Shown: positions 43,866 to 55,565, counted from the first letter of the stretch. The stretch is 64,000 nt of DNA from Dipodascopsis uninucleata var. uninucleata (GCA_030568195.1 JAJLTO010000015.1:62001-126000), one strand, 5' to 3'. Numbers and translations are program-made. The notes: generated by a model not told the origin, from the sequence alone.

Positions 43866-46172
43866 CTAGTCATTTGAGTTTTTCACCGACAAAATCGATT
43901 CATATTTCAAATTTTTCTTCCTGGCCCACTCCTTCAGTAAAATAGCACTAAATGCTGCTACCTCACGTATACTCGAGTACATATGAATAGGAAGAGAATA
44001 TTGATCTTCAAAAGGTCGCAATCCAGATCCTGTATGACGGCCTCCCAGTTGGACCGGAGCAGCGGCTGAAATGCCATCTATACATGATGTACGCTGCTTC
44101 CAAGTAGTCGAAAATCTTTCCATTATTAATTCAATAGGTAGCAAACGATTCCCTCTCTGGAAGTCGAAAAGAGCTAGATCCATGTTCTGCGTTACCTTTA
44201 CCATCAATTCATCTTGAGAAACTTGTTTAAATTCTCCTGTTGAAGTTTGCTGACCCTGCTGTAAAGACTTTAAAGATTGTTGTTGGATACCAGCAATTCG
44301 TAAGTATATTATAGCTCTGATCTGGTAGCTTAAACCCGCAAGAGCAGGCTCTTTTATAGATTCAAATATATTTATCAAATGTCGAATATATGGCGCAAGC
44401 GTCATCCAATTTTTCCCTGACGGTAACCTTGCTCGAAAGTTTGTACACTTGTCGTCATAATCGAAAGCAACCATATATGCTCTATTTATTGATTACTACT
44501 ATTAGCATCATTATTCTTCATAGTTTCTTTTTCAAGAAATATTGCTTTAGAGAAAACTTACATCAAAGCATCTGCAGCGTACAATGCTGCTAGATAATTT
44601 TCCGAAGCATCCTTAAGTCTATCTGATTCATGCTTTCTGTTAGTGGCCACAGATATCCATCTTTGAGACTTTTTTTCTAGAAGTTTTACTTCTGAACTAT
44701 TGTTAGAGCTTTCAGTAGCCTTCAATTGAGAGTTAGTGGCATTTCGAGACGTGTTACGAGAGCTATTGAGCTGCGGAGCATGCTTTCTTGGGGATTCATT
44801 TGCCTCGATCGGAGATGACGCTACATTATCTATGCTCGATTGCCGCCGTTTGCTATATTCTGCAAATGTGCTCTTTTTAGTAGTATTATTAGAATGTGAA
44901 ATTGGAGTAACTGGATCTTCAGCTTGCGATGGCGGAGGAGTATACAATTGGCGATCAGATCTCGCAGGTGAAATATTGCTACTTTGCACTTTTGATTTGT
45001 GAGGTGAATGTAAGTTGGAGCTCGATGCAGTCAATGAGGCCAATACTTCTTTCTTACCACTCGAATTTAGTGAGCTTCTAGAATTGTCCTCCACCAACGT
45101 ACCACTAAGTGGCTTACTCTTCCTGCTAGTTTCTCCTTGACGTCTGGTAGCGCCTTCTTCACTAATCTTTACTGAATCTTCCCGCTGCTGGGATCCTGTC
45201 TTCTGCCATGATGGTATTCTCAGTACAACGATCTTTCTTTTTTTGTCTAAATCACCATCATCATCATTATCATGCCCATTTAAATCATCAATCATGGTAA
45301 GCTCAGATTCCTTGTCAAATATAGGAGGAAGCGTCGGACTAAGCATTCTATATGGTATCTCAGGCTCACTTAGACTAAGCGACTCCACTGCTGAGTCATC
45401 ATCTGTCATTTGGTCAAAAATTGCCGGCAAGGTTGGACTTAGCATTTTCGGTAATAATGATCCAGTCAATTTGTGGTTTGTGGACGCAGCCTATCAAATT
45501 GTGCAATAAATTTAAGTTAGAATATGCTAAAGTGTACGATCTCATACTAAACACGATCAGATATCATACCTTCTTCTGTTGAGTTGTAATAGCAGTCGTA
45601 GTATAGTTAGAGTTCACAGAAACTTTGCTATTGTCACTTGGTAATTTTCTGCAAATAAACATGTTTGTCAGATTTACTTCACAACGTGCCCGGAATTTAA
45701 GTAAATATCTGCCTACATACCTGTTTTTTGTGGCATCATCACCATCGCCGCCAGCTTTTATAGAGCTTTTTCCTGCAAGTCTCTTCTGACCCCTCTGACC
45801 CTTTTCGCTCGATCGAGTACCAGAAAATTCTGCCGAAATCGATGAATGGTTGTCAGATTTGGGCGTATACAAGTCACTATCATAGTGATCGTTGTAAGAC
45901 ATATCGCTGATGTTTCCACTATAGATGCTACTTTTACCAAAAATTGACTCGACTTCACCTCTGCTAAATATTTCATGCGAGATGTCACTCTGTGGTTTCA
46001 AATATGTAACGTACTCTTCTCTGTATTGCGAACTAGAGTGTGGGCTAGGAGCCAGCTTAGTGCGCAGATTCAGAATCTTGCGATCCACTGAGTCGAGAGA
46101 GTTGATGTTATCGGTGTTGGAACGCTCAGATATATACTTCTTACTGATCTCGTCCAACAAATCCGATGACAT
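43866..46172 (-). CDS. Unrecognised 691-aa protein with repeated MLSPTLPxIFD motif
   Basis: Minus-strand exons 45721-46172, 45570-45648, 44562-45490 and 43866-44481 encode 691 residues; every junction keeps the frame. I do not recognise the family. Residues 1 to about 175 are polar and disorder-prone. Near residue 190 a motif KMLSPTLPAIFD occurs and is repeated about 33 residues later as RMLSPTLPPIFD, each followed by acidic residues. A Ser/Lys/Asn-rich low-complexity region follows to about residue 450. The C-terminal 200 residues look folded and helical (NWMTLAPYIRHLINIFESI, LAGLSYQIRAIIYLRI, ALFDFQRGNRLLP, SIREVAAFSAILLKEWARKK). No catalytic motif, signal peptide or membrane span is visible. 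A nuclear scaffold or adaptor is plausible but inferred only. Confidence 0.75.
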
Positions 46173-46980
46173 AACTCAATCATAAATAATACTGTATTTA
46201 CTGACCCCGTACCTATCACTCGATTAAAATTACCCTATAGTAGATGGATCTTAAGTTTTTGAGTATGCTTCGTAAGGCTCTCTCAATGGAGAATGCTTGC
46301 TTCTTTTTCTTTCCTACCTCTATGTTATTAGTTAACAATTGTAATTCGCATTATCTATAGAATATAATATTTATCTCAGTACATGTATTATGTACTCACC
46401 GACCTAGAAGCTTACTTTGCTCTTGCACTCCTTATTGGAAAGAAACATTCGTTTTTTCGTTTGATGAAGCTAGTCAGCCTTCATGTAAGTTGGACTGTAG
46501 ACTATTCGACGTTTAAGAGTTCGATTGTTTACCCGGATACAAGGTGCACGGTAAGAATGAATAACAATGTTCTAGGTACTATTACTATAAGTTAACTCAT
46601 GAATGCAGCCTCGAGACATAAAAAATTGTATTTTAATTTATATTAAGATATAATTGTAGAAATAAATATTTCTATAAACTGAAAGATCGTAAACGTTATA
46701 TAGCATTTAATTTCAGAAACGACATGAATATAGAACATCAAGAAAATAGTAATAGTAAACCTATAGAAAGCTAAATAAAACGGTATAAATACAAGGAATA
46801 TGACTTTAAATAACATCATAACAGTCATGATATAGAACGAATAATGGATCTAGAGAGGCAAAACATAAATAACTTACCCAAAAACACGTATATAAGTAAT
46901 ATATAGTCTACACGTCAATTAGTACGTAACATGAGAGGAAAGCGGTCCACAACAATCGAAAACTGAATATAGCAAATGTC
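46173..46980. other. Intergenic, DCP2 3' end and promoter of 691-aa gene
   Basis: About 800 bp, very AT-rich. A 70-codon plus-strand frame (46383-46595) and a 61-codon minus frame (46643-46828) have no domains. No further DCP2 exon is visible here. Confidence 0.5.
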
Positions 46981-48032
46981 CTATTTCTTAACAAGCGCCA
47001 ATATTGATTGTGCAGCACTAAGAGAAGGAGTAATATGTGGCTTGCTTGATACAACGGCAGGAAACGTTGGCAGAATAGTTGGTGGTGGAGGAAACTTTGT
47101 AAGATCAGGCTTGTTCTTTTTAATCCATTTTCGAAGGCGGACAAGAAAAGGTGCAACCAAATAAAATTTGCTACTCTTAGAACCACCGATCGGTTTTTCA
47201 AACTTCCTGCTATTAAATCCAGGTAATGAAGTAAGTTCGAACCACTCGATTTTCTGTTATATTAAAGTCGTTAGTATATACTGGCATATAACATACAATC
47301 TTCTAAGAAATTCATAGATATTTTGCTTACTCTGATCTCTTTCCTTGTCTGAGGTTCAAATACAGTATCCAGAGGAACACCATGTATAATATAAAGTCGA
47401 ACTTGTTGCTCACGCATTGTCATTTCTATGAACTGATCTTTGACCAATAATGGTGAAACATCATAACCAGTTTCCTCAATTACTTCCCGAATAGCACAAT
47501 CTTCATCCGTTTCACCTTGATTAATCTTTCCTTTAGGAAATCCCCAACCAGAAGAAGCTTTCCATCCTTTCACAAGGACACACATATCCATAGCATCATT
47601 AAGCATGATAGCACCCCGAACCGGCACTCGTGTCTTATACGTCATGAAGTCTTCAAAAGCCTGTTCATGCACGTTACTCCATTTCTGAAGAAGCGGGCAA
47701 TGTGAAAATATTCGTGCCGTAAACATACGAAGGGACAGTGATGGAAGCTGTGGATTCTGCTCTCGTATGAAGTCTTCGTAGTACCAATGAGCCTCCTCTA
47801 CTTGGAAACAAACCCGCTGTTCCATGATGCGTTAGTGACTCAGTCACGACAGATCCTGGATTATACATTCGCCACATATAATAAGATAAATCGCTCGTAT
47901 TACATCTTTGGCAGCCGATTTACTCACCTCTACTGATGCCAGCTCCTCAGGAGGACAGTTGATAATAAACCTTACTGATAAGTCATCCAGAACTTCATCC
48001 AGCGTTGCGTTTGCGAATGAAAAACCAAACAT
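46981..48032 (-). CDS. DCP2: mRNA-decapping enzyme subunit 2, short form
   Basis: Minus-strand exons 47928-48032, 47331-47816 and 46981-47253 encode 287 residues. The first junction restores SVERVCFQVEEAHWYYEDF, the classic Dcp2 N-terminal domain that binds Dcp1. The Nudix domain spans about residues 95-225 with the Nudix box GKINQGETDED ... REVIEETGYD, whose glutamates bind the catalytic metal. Box B (FYLVAPFLVRLRKWIKKNK) follows. The enzyme removes the 5' cap from mRNA in the cytoplasm before 5'-3' decay. A short tail ends with SLSAAQSILALVKK, which may be a helical leucine-rich motif. Yeast Dcp2 proteins usually have several hundred more disordered residues that recruit Edc3 and Pat1; none are seen here. 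Intron 1 has a CACTAAC branch site. Confidence 0.94.
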
Positions 48033-48746
48033 GATCGATCTCTAAGAATTGGTTTGTAAAATAATCTAACTGTAATTCCTCAAGAAAGATGTTAATATTA
48101 CTATGCTGAGACAGTTAATAGTTAACAAGACAAATATTTTGTCCACGAATACTTACTGCTCGGAATACTTTAATGAAGTCAGATCATGTCACGAATCTCG
48201 TCAGTATGTGTTACGATTTATAGCCTAGTAAGACTATACTGTAATGTTTTGCATTGAAAATGTGTCTTGCATCAAGGGCCTATTTGACGTATACGCCACA
48301 AACAAACCTCCTCGTGAATAATGTGCCAGCCAGAATCTTAACCCCTGAATTCCCATACTTCAAGCTGAAGAAAGCTGTTTCATAGATTTCTCTTTTATTT
48401 TCTGCTAGTATATATAGACTACAGATTTTATAATATCAAACACTGCTATCTCCTGTTTTATTGAATACCCTCTATTTATATCTTTTAGTTACCTTATAAA
48501 TATAGTAAGTGCTGTGGCTATACCTCTAAGAAACCAAAGGTTGTATATCATTTACGATAGATACGCTAGCATTTTATAGATCGAAGAATATCTGTTCTGC
48601 ACATTTCACTCGTATCAACTTACTACTGCTACGTTAGCTATATTGATATTATTCACAAACGCAAAGAGAAGCACATTGCTTTTGAATTAGAAAAGAATTC
48701 AATTGGACGATATTCAAAGTGCAACTGAACGAGTAAACACTGCAAG
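48033..48746. promoter_or_regulatory. Divergent promoter DCP2 / membrane-protein gene
   Basis: About 710 bp, AT-rich. No defined element recognised. Confidence 0.4.
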
Positions 48747-49775
48747 ATGATCTCTATGATGACAATATTCATTATTTGTGGTGCCATGATGGCTCTGTGG
48801 GCATTCGTGGCGTGCATTATATATCCCGAAGATTCATATTATAGTATTCCATTGACAGTAAGCGACCAAACTGGTGGCATATCAGAAAGGTTTAGAAAAC
48901 GAACTTTTATTTGTGGAAAGTACAATCTTAACAGTTCTCAGACTCCTCAGCAGTCAACGTTAAGCTATATTTCGATGCTTATAGCGATTACCATGCGATC
49001 AATGACCAAAAGCTGGACACGAATCGGAGATTATCTGCCATATTCTCAGAATAATTTACCTTTATATTCAAAGATGGAGAATGGCAATAATAGAAATCGG
49101 AGAATCAATATCATATTTTCTGTTCTAGCGTCGCTTGTATTGTATCCCTTCAATTGCCTATATATATTGGGTCTATCAATTGGTAAATTACTTTTGCCAA
49201 TCGTTTCGATATTCGAAAGCAGCAAGCCTGTTATACCAATCTATATTAATGAAAATAATAAGGGTATGTATTACGATTATGACTGGGCATGTATCTTAGG
49301 GAAGCTGGTAAAGCTCAAAGAAGGATAAGTTGCTAGTAAAGAGCGTTCTCATGCTTACTCTGAGACTTTGTCAGGAATTTGTGGTGCTTCTAAAACCGTT
49401 TCAGGATTTACTGGTCGTGCTACGTCACCTCAGGTACGTGTTGTGTACAGTATAGTTTATTAATTTTGTTTGGCTGACATCAACTGATTATCTTAAACAC
49501 AGTTATCAATGACGCCAGGTTCCAAGACTGGGGGACGCATGATTGGTTTACTAAGCTCGCAGTTTGGAGAAAGGGTACCATCTCAGTCGTCTCAAATTTC
49601 AATTAATGTTAATAGTTACCAAGCAGAGAATGGTGTTAGCACATCTTTATCCTCGAATACTGATGTCCCACAAGCTGGCAAGCGCTCACGATTCGTCGTA
49701 GCAAGTGAGGTTTTTACAAAAAAATTTTCGAAAAATAATGGCGTCCTTGACGAGCGGCTCGTTCTCGCAGCATAA
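48747..49775 (+). CDS. Unrecognised membrane protein, probably multi-exon
   Basis: A 193-codon frame starts at 48747 and ends in TAA at 49326-49328. Beyond that stop the same frame is open and coding-like to 49433, and a GTACGT...ACAG intron (49434-49502) then leads in frame to 49503-49775. A donor GTATGT at 49264 and a CAG acceptor at 49372-49374 would remove the TAA and give 282 residues (exons 48747-49263, 49375-49433, 49503-49775). This is the preferred but unproven model. Visible features: a membrane span at residues 2-25 (ISMMTIFIICGAMMALWAFVA) and a longer hydrophobic stretch near 127-155 (IIFSVLASLVLYPFNCLYILGLSIGKLLLP). A polar Ser-rich tail follows. No family is recognised. The alternative is a 193-aa protein. 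Confidence 0.5.
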
Positions 49776-52264
49776 TATATTAATTGAATGAAGATATTAA
49801 AAGTATGTGAGATTGCTATCAGTGTGCTGGACCAGTGGAATTAATGCCCGAAGAATATTTGTGAGACGACTATGATCTCACAGTTATTTGATTATTTAGA
49901 AACTGCGACGTTGGTTGGAATGAAGACAATCAAATTTTGGGACTAGAATGATTCTTCTGTTTGTTATGATCGCCTGTCTTGTGTTTTCCCTTCTTTCTGT
50001 TGTTACTATCACTATTATTATTATATTCACGCTAAGTTATATTATCAAGATTTCTCTTTGTATGTTGATGAAGTGACTATTATCTGATTATGCGCGCATT
50101 GAATTTTGGAGGCGTTTTACGTAGTTACGGTTTTGAGACCTTCGTATGAAACTTCTGTTTCGCATTTCAAATTGTTTATATAAGCGAATGCTATTTCTCG
50201 TTTGATTGTGGGCTTCTACAGTATGGACTGTTGTTGAAAAGTAGCATGTTAGGGACGGTAATATATTCCAAGATCGCTAGTACCCAAATGTGAACATTCA
50301 TATATTACGCTTAATTGAGTTGAAACTTTAAGGCAATCCTTCTTAGTAAAGTAACGTCGATCTATAACACCAAAAAGTTCCTAAAAGAGAAACACATGTC
50401 ATTGGATTGGATATGGAGATGAAGAAGTAGAATTGTTGACAGAATATGCAATTTATTACTGGCAAGGTTTGGATAGCTGAGAATCTTGGCCATGATTTTC
50501 TGCACGAGGTATGACTATGTTTGTTTGTAATGTATTTGTCAAAATAGGGACATGGTCAATATATCAAATGTATTCTTCTGTCTAATATGTAAGCAGCAAA
50601 GAACTGATTTTGCATATGCAATGCAGCCGAACTGCACCTTTGGAAGAAGTGGTCTGACTTTAGAATAGTTTTCTCGTGTGAGCTACCTTTGCAAAAGCTT
50701 TCTGGATCTACGATCCCTTTGTGTTTCATATAAGCTTGGGCCGTTTCATGAGATTTGCTGCCAGAGCAATATCTTAAGCAATACAAGAAGCGAGCCGGAA
50801 GAAAAGTAAAGCAATTAAACGGCTTTCTAACGAATAATCTTATATTTTCACATATTCCCTACGAGCCAGAAAAATTATGGTTTTGTTTAGAGCAATATTC
50901 ATGTATAATATATAGAGCAACTCATTTAGGAGCTTGAAGCTATTGAGAGTCAGAATTAGAGACGAGACATAGAAGACAAGATGACAAAATAAAATAACGC
51001 GCCTCTTTCCGTTAACTTAGTGTGTCTATGTTATAAAAATTATCTCATTATACTTCATTATAGTTCCACTTGAGATCTATATTAACGAGAAATCACAAAG
51101 CTAGTCTTTCCTAGCATGTCTAGTGCATATCAAGGCTCTTTAATATCCGAAAAAAAATAATTTAGCTGAATCCACGCCTGCCATCTCCAATTTGCGTAGT
51201 ATTTCCAACAATGGGTAAGTCTGAAAGTGAGAATATGATGTGTCTGTTCTCGAAGAAAACTTTCATATAAGATTTGGTGGCTTCATTACTTGCAGAAGCG
51301 TGACGAACTTGGTCCCTAATGTTTGACAGCTACCAATTCCCAGCATTTCTAGTAAATTGCTTACCGTTATTCAGTTCACAAGGGAGAAGATATACTGCAA
51401 GCTGGAATGTGAAGCTGCTCGCAAGGAATAGAATGGCTCGACTATTCAAAGTAAGCTGCTATTATAGCATATATTAATATACCTATATGGCTTTGCGACT
51501 AACAAGGACATACAAATAAATATGATATGATAAGGGCCGATAGCACTTACACCTTATTTTTAACGTGTTATTTTAGCTACAAGCGATTTGGTGCTTTTTC
51601 GGTATTATCCATCTCGAGACCATCACACTGCAGATTAGTGATTCATTTTAAGACCTCAGCATGCCTATATGTTTTCTTGCTGAGCGGTGCATTGTAGCTG
51701 GTTCGGTTAATTAAACTGTGCAGTTGTGATATAGAGATATAACGAGCTAATGACTTACATTAGTCCAAACTGCAGGGCATTTGAGACAACCTTATTTTGG
51801 TAACCTTAAATTTGGAATTCTTTATCATCTCACGGAATCTCATGTCTCTTCCCAGCACCAGGGCGCTCCTTTAGTGATCTATGGATTTCGCGCATGACTA
51901 CCGCTACTAAGACTCGCATACGTCTCAATTACACTGTACACGTTGATATTCTATACACCTTATCTCATCTATTGGATTCTCCTCGTGCTTTTCTACTAAT
52001 TTGGCATGATCGTACCTGACTTGTTTTCAATATGTAAAGAGAAGACATGTTATATATAACAGATATAGTTCAAATAATAACTTTGATGTAGAGCTCTGTT
52101 GTAGTATACAAATATAGCTTACTTTACAAGCTTACTACAGCAAATCAGTACATATGCGCATAGTCTAATATGAAAGATAGTTGAGATACGTCTTTAACAC
52201 TCTATTCATCGTGACCTATGGGATGCATACCGATAAGTAGAATAATGAAATCGCGACCACGGAG

Positions 52265-52275
52265 GGCTAGGCTAA
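52265..52275 (+). promoter_or_regulatory. Overlapping GGCTAG/GGCTAA sites
   Basis: GGCTAGGCTAA contains two overlapping copies of the GGCTAR hexamer known as the site of the mould (hemi)cellulase regulator XlnR/Xyr1. It lies 420 bp upstream of the secreted-protein start. No XlnR gene is in the window, so the role is inferred. Confidence 0.35.
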
Positions 52276-52575
52276 TCATAATAAAGCGAAATTATGGGAT
52301 CTTATTATTTTTTAGAATACTCGGCCTCTGATGTCTATCAATAGAGATTAATTGTCTCTTGGCTTGAAAACAAGGTTTAATGGACTCTACTAATCCCGTT
52401 TACTGATCATGATTTCATCTACAGTTTACACAATGTATGTATACCAGAGAAAAGCCTATAAGTCATTGATGGTTTCGATTCAGCACTAGTTTGTAGAAGA
52501 AAATGTAATGAACGCTCTTGTGTATCTCATGGGGTTCTAAGTGATCCTAATCTCCAACTCCTTGCAGAGATGGCT

Positions 52576-52583
52576 TATAAAAG
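52576..52583 (+). promoter_or_regulatory. TATA box of secreted-protein gene
   Basis: TATAAAAG, 112 bp before the first base-run leading to the ATG at 52695. It is the clearest TATA box noted in the window and suits a strongly regulated gene. Confidence 0.55.
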
Positions 52584-52694
52584 GAAGTTCGTTCCTTGGT
52601 AATTTCTCACGGACAGAGATCAAGGATTAATTAATTACTTAGAAGATCGCTCAAAAAGCAGTTTCAGTTTCATATATCGAAAGGTTGTGCTGAA

Positions 52695-53897
52695 ATGATT
52701 TTATTTATCGTATCTGCTATTGCCATTTTCATATCTTATGGTATCTATGGTGTTCAGGCTCAAACGCCGGTTGCCTCGCAGGTTATTGCTCTCCCCAGCC
52801 TTTACACATACTTTAAACCTACGTCTCCTGTATATAAAGAAAGCCCTTTTGAAAACTCACTTACAGTCAGTAGTGCTGTTGACTGGAATTTGCTCAAGGA
52901 TTTTAATAACGATTACTCCGTGTATCGTGATGGAGGTGGTTCATGTGCCTTGTCTAACAGGTCCTTTTTCTTCTTTGATGATACAACTATCTATGATTCC
53001 AGTGGAACTTTTAAGGGCTTTGCGACAAATTCAGTCTCCCAGGCAAGGAGCTATGCACATCCTGGTTGGCTATATGATCTTACCTCGTCTATTTCAACTG
53101 GTATCTTTCCTGCAATTCCATTCACAACAGCTGAAGCAGTGGCCTCAGAAACAGTATCACAGAGATACGCCTTATGGACATACACGAATTGTGTTGCATA
53201 TAGTTCAACAGAGGCAGTGCATTTTTGGACAGTTCACAAATACACAAGCTCTTCTTCAAGCAGCGTTGTAGGCACGACAATGGCTAAATACAGTCTAGAT
53301 AACGTTGCGAATACTCTTACTGTTACGCGTGACTCCCAGTTCATATATGGTACTAAAGAATATGCTTATGGAAGCTTTGCGAACCTTGTAGTCAATGGTG
53401 CTGTTTATCTATACGCGCTTGATAGTACTTATTCATCAGGAATGGATATCCATTTAGCAATAGCGCCCGCGGCATCTGTAACGGATCAATCGACCTGGTT
53501 ATACTATAACGCGTCTACTAAGACAACATCAACTACGAAACCTGTACCTACAGGTAGAGATCAAGCAGGTGCAGTTATCTCCAACTCAATGCCATTTTCG
53601 TCGGGCAACATTTTCTTTTCTGCTTATCATAACTCATATCTACTGGTGTTTTTCAACAATTGGATAGATTCGACTTTCCGGATTCTTTATTCCTCTACAC
53701 CAGTTGGCCCATGGTCTACTAGTAACAAGGCCATTCTTCAAGTGCCTATTGGCAAAAGTTATAGCTATGGTGCAATTGTTAGTCCACAGAATTATCAGAA
53801 CAACGGTCAGCTTGCTGGACAAACTCTCATGCTGGGGTATTCATACCAAAGTGCGAATGCTACCTATCCGAGAGCATATGTTGTTAGCTTTGACTAA
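52695..53897 (+). CDS. Secreted protein, probable beta-propeller, family uncertain
   Basis: An intronless frame of 400 residues. The first 23 residues are a clear signal peptide (LFIVSAIAIFISYGIYGVQAQ). The mature part is rich in Ser, Thr, Tyr and Asn with few charges, typical of extracellular fungal proteins. The segment NDYSVYRDGGGSCALSNRSFFFFDDTTIYDSSG resembles the first blade of five-bladed propeller proteins (DUF4185/GH43-like), where an Asp follows a short Gly-rich strand; the key stretch is YRDGGGS then FFDDTTIYD. Later blades appear as ARSYAHPGWLYD, AVHFWTVHKYT, GAVYLYALDS, SYLLVFFNNW and GQTLMLGYSY. No catalytic residues can be assigned. It may act on or bind carbohydrate, but that is inference. 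TATA box upstream, long regulatory region. Confidence 0.68.
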   Translation: MILFIVSAIAIFISYGIYGVQAQTPVASQVIALPSLYTYFKPTSPVYKESPFENSLTVSSAVDWNLLKDFNNDYSVYRDGGGSCALSNRSFFFFDDTTIYDSSGTFKGFATNSVSQARSYAHPGWLYDLTSSISTGIFPAIPFTTAEAVASETVSQRYALWTYTNCVAYSSTEAVHFWTVHKYTSSSSSSVVGTTMAKYSLDNVANTLTVTRDSQFIYGTKEYAYGSFANLVVNGAVYLYALDSTYSSGMDIHLAIAPAASVTDQSTWLYYNASTKTTSTTKPVPTGRDQAGAVISNSMPFSSGNIFFSAYHNSYLLVFFNNWIDSTFRILYSSTPVGPWSTSNKAILQVPIGKSYSYGAIVSPQNYQNNGQLAGQTLMLGYSYQSANATYPRAYVVSFD

Positions 53898-54209
53898 AAA
53901 CAGTCGTTAGCCTATATCTACGTTTCAAAGAGTTTCTATCGCGGCTATGTTGATATAATTTATTCTTCTTTATTCAATTTTGTGTATTTAATATTTAATA
54001 TTTATTTATTTATTATTATCCTGTTCTTTTCTTTACTCTTGTGAACTTTTCGATCCACATTCATTTGTGAATATATAACAAAATAGGTATTACATAACTT
54101 ATTACATACTTCAAAGCTTTTGCAACATCCCAGCTTGCAAAAATTCTTAAATTCTGACAAGAAATCAAGAGAAGCATTTTTCCTAGTACTTATTAGATAA
54201 GAAATAATA
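53898..54209. other. Short intergenic region
   Basis: About 310 bp between the secreted-protein stop and HGH1, with a TTTATTTATTTATT run near 54000. No gene seen. Confidence 0.5.
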
Positions 54210-55432
54210 ATGCCGTCGGAACTGGAAGAGGTGAGAATCATGCAATATGGCACCTTCTTATGGTATCAATTATGAGACTTTCTAACATTCGTTGTTTGTA
54301 GCTCGTAGAGTTCTTACATTCGCCTCAGGCGACTATCAGAAATATCGCCCTTGAGCATCTTGTAGGATACTCTAGTGGTCCCCAAAATACAGTTTTCCTT
54401 AGAGATTCATGTCGTCCTATCAAAGATTTAAAAATAATTGCAAGAGACAGACCGGTAGGTGAAAATTAAACTGCAGGATACATCAAGTGGTGCGACTGCG
54501 AACTAGTTTCTAATCCTTTCTATTAGGAAATTTCAAAATATGCTCTAACAATTCTCGCAAATATGAGCGAATATGGGCAAATCAGAAAAATATTGACAGA
54601 GGATATTGGGTTTATATCGCATATTGTAAAAACAATTGTCTCACCAAATGAAAAGAATGCAGATCTGGCATGCGTGGTTCTTGCTAACATGTCAAAAGAC
54701 GATGGTATAGGCAAGGTGTTTGAACTCCAGAAACTTTCGTCTTCCACTGTCAAAACAGCTGTTGATGAGATGGTCGATTGTTTTGTTCAAGGGTTTGATA
54801 AGAAACTAAATCCTTATGCATCTTTCGACTATCTCGCTTTTGTATTCGCAGATCTAACAAGATTAACGGATGGCAGACGATATTTCACCACTCGGCAGCC
54901 ATATGACAATGAAGTCCCATTATCGAAGGTTGCTGTTTTCACTGAGTACGAAAAAAGTACAGTCAGACGAGCTGGTGTAGCATCAACCATCAAGAACTGT
55001 CTTTTCGAACTTAACGCTCATACTGAGTTATTGCGAAAGGCTACTGTGAATTTGCTTCCATATATATTACTTCCAATTGCGGGTCCAGAAGAACTTTCTG
55101 ACGAGGAAACGTTTGAGCTTCCAGATGAACTTCAGTTTCTTTCCACCGAGAAGAAACGTGAAACGGATCCAGAAATCCTGCGCGTCCATGTAGAAAGTTT
55201 GGTCTTATTAGGAGCTACGAGATTTGGAAGAGATTTCATGCGTGGAAATGGTGTGTATCCATTAGTACGCGAGCTACACTTAAATATTGACAACGAAGAT
55301 CTACGCGAAACGTGTGAAAGATTTGTGCAGTTGATAATGGCTGACGAACCTAACGAAGTACCACAGAAGCAGCGTTTACAGATTGCGGAAGCTGAGGAGG
55401 AAGCAGAAGAGCATGCATTGGAAGCATTGTAA
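54210..55432 (+). CDS. HGH1: HGH1 armadillo-like chaperone adaptor
   Basis: Exons 54210-54230, 54302-54454 and 54527-55432 encode 359 residues. The tiny first exon (MPSELEE) joins LVEFLHSPQATIRNIALEHLVGYS in frame, matching the family start. The protein is a run of armadillo-like helices: ALTILANMSEYGQIRKIL, DLACVVLANMSKDDG, FDYLAFVFADLTRLTDGRRYF, RAGVASTIKNCLFEL, and the typical LLPYILLPIAGPEELSDEE near residue 225. The acidic tail (AEEEAEEHALEAL) ends the protein. HGH1 works with the TRiC chaperonin to fold translation elongation factor eEF2 in the cytosol. The length is the usual one for fungi. Convergent with the TFG1 gene. Confidence 0.94.
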
Positions 55433-55565
55433 GCGCTCACATTTGTATATTTAAAGGTTATTGTAAAAAAGTAGTCAGAGGATAATTTACCAGGAAAAAA
55501 ATAAAATTTTTACAGTCAAATGTTTTTCGTCTTTCTTTTGTAGCTCAACAATACATAAACCAAAG

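Larger units (their letters stand above)
49776..52694. other. Long intergenic region upstream of secreted-protein gene
   Basis: About 2.9 kb, the longest gap in the window. Only short frames without domains are present (for example 50556-50786 minus and 50755-50937 plus). It holds an overlapping GGCTAG/GGCTAA site (52265-52275) and a TATA box (52576-52583). I saw no RNA gene, repeat or transposon end. Confidence 0.45.

Noticed and set aside
52695-53897. Assigning the secreted protein to GH62 arabinofuranosidases
   Set aside because: The GH62 sequence signatures I would expect are not visible; only a general propeller-like pattern is.
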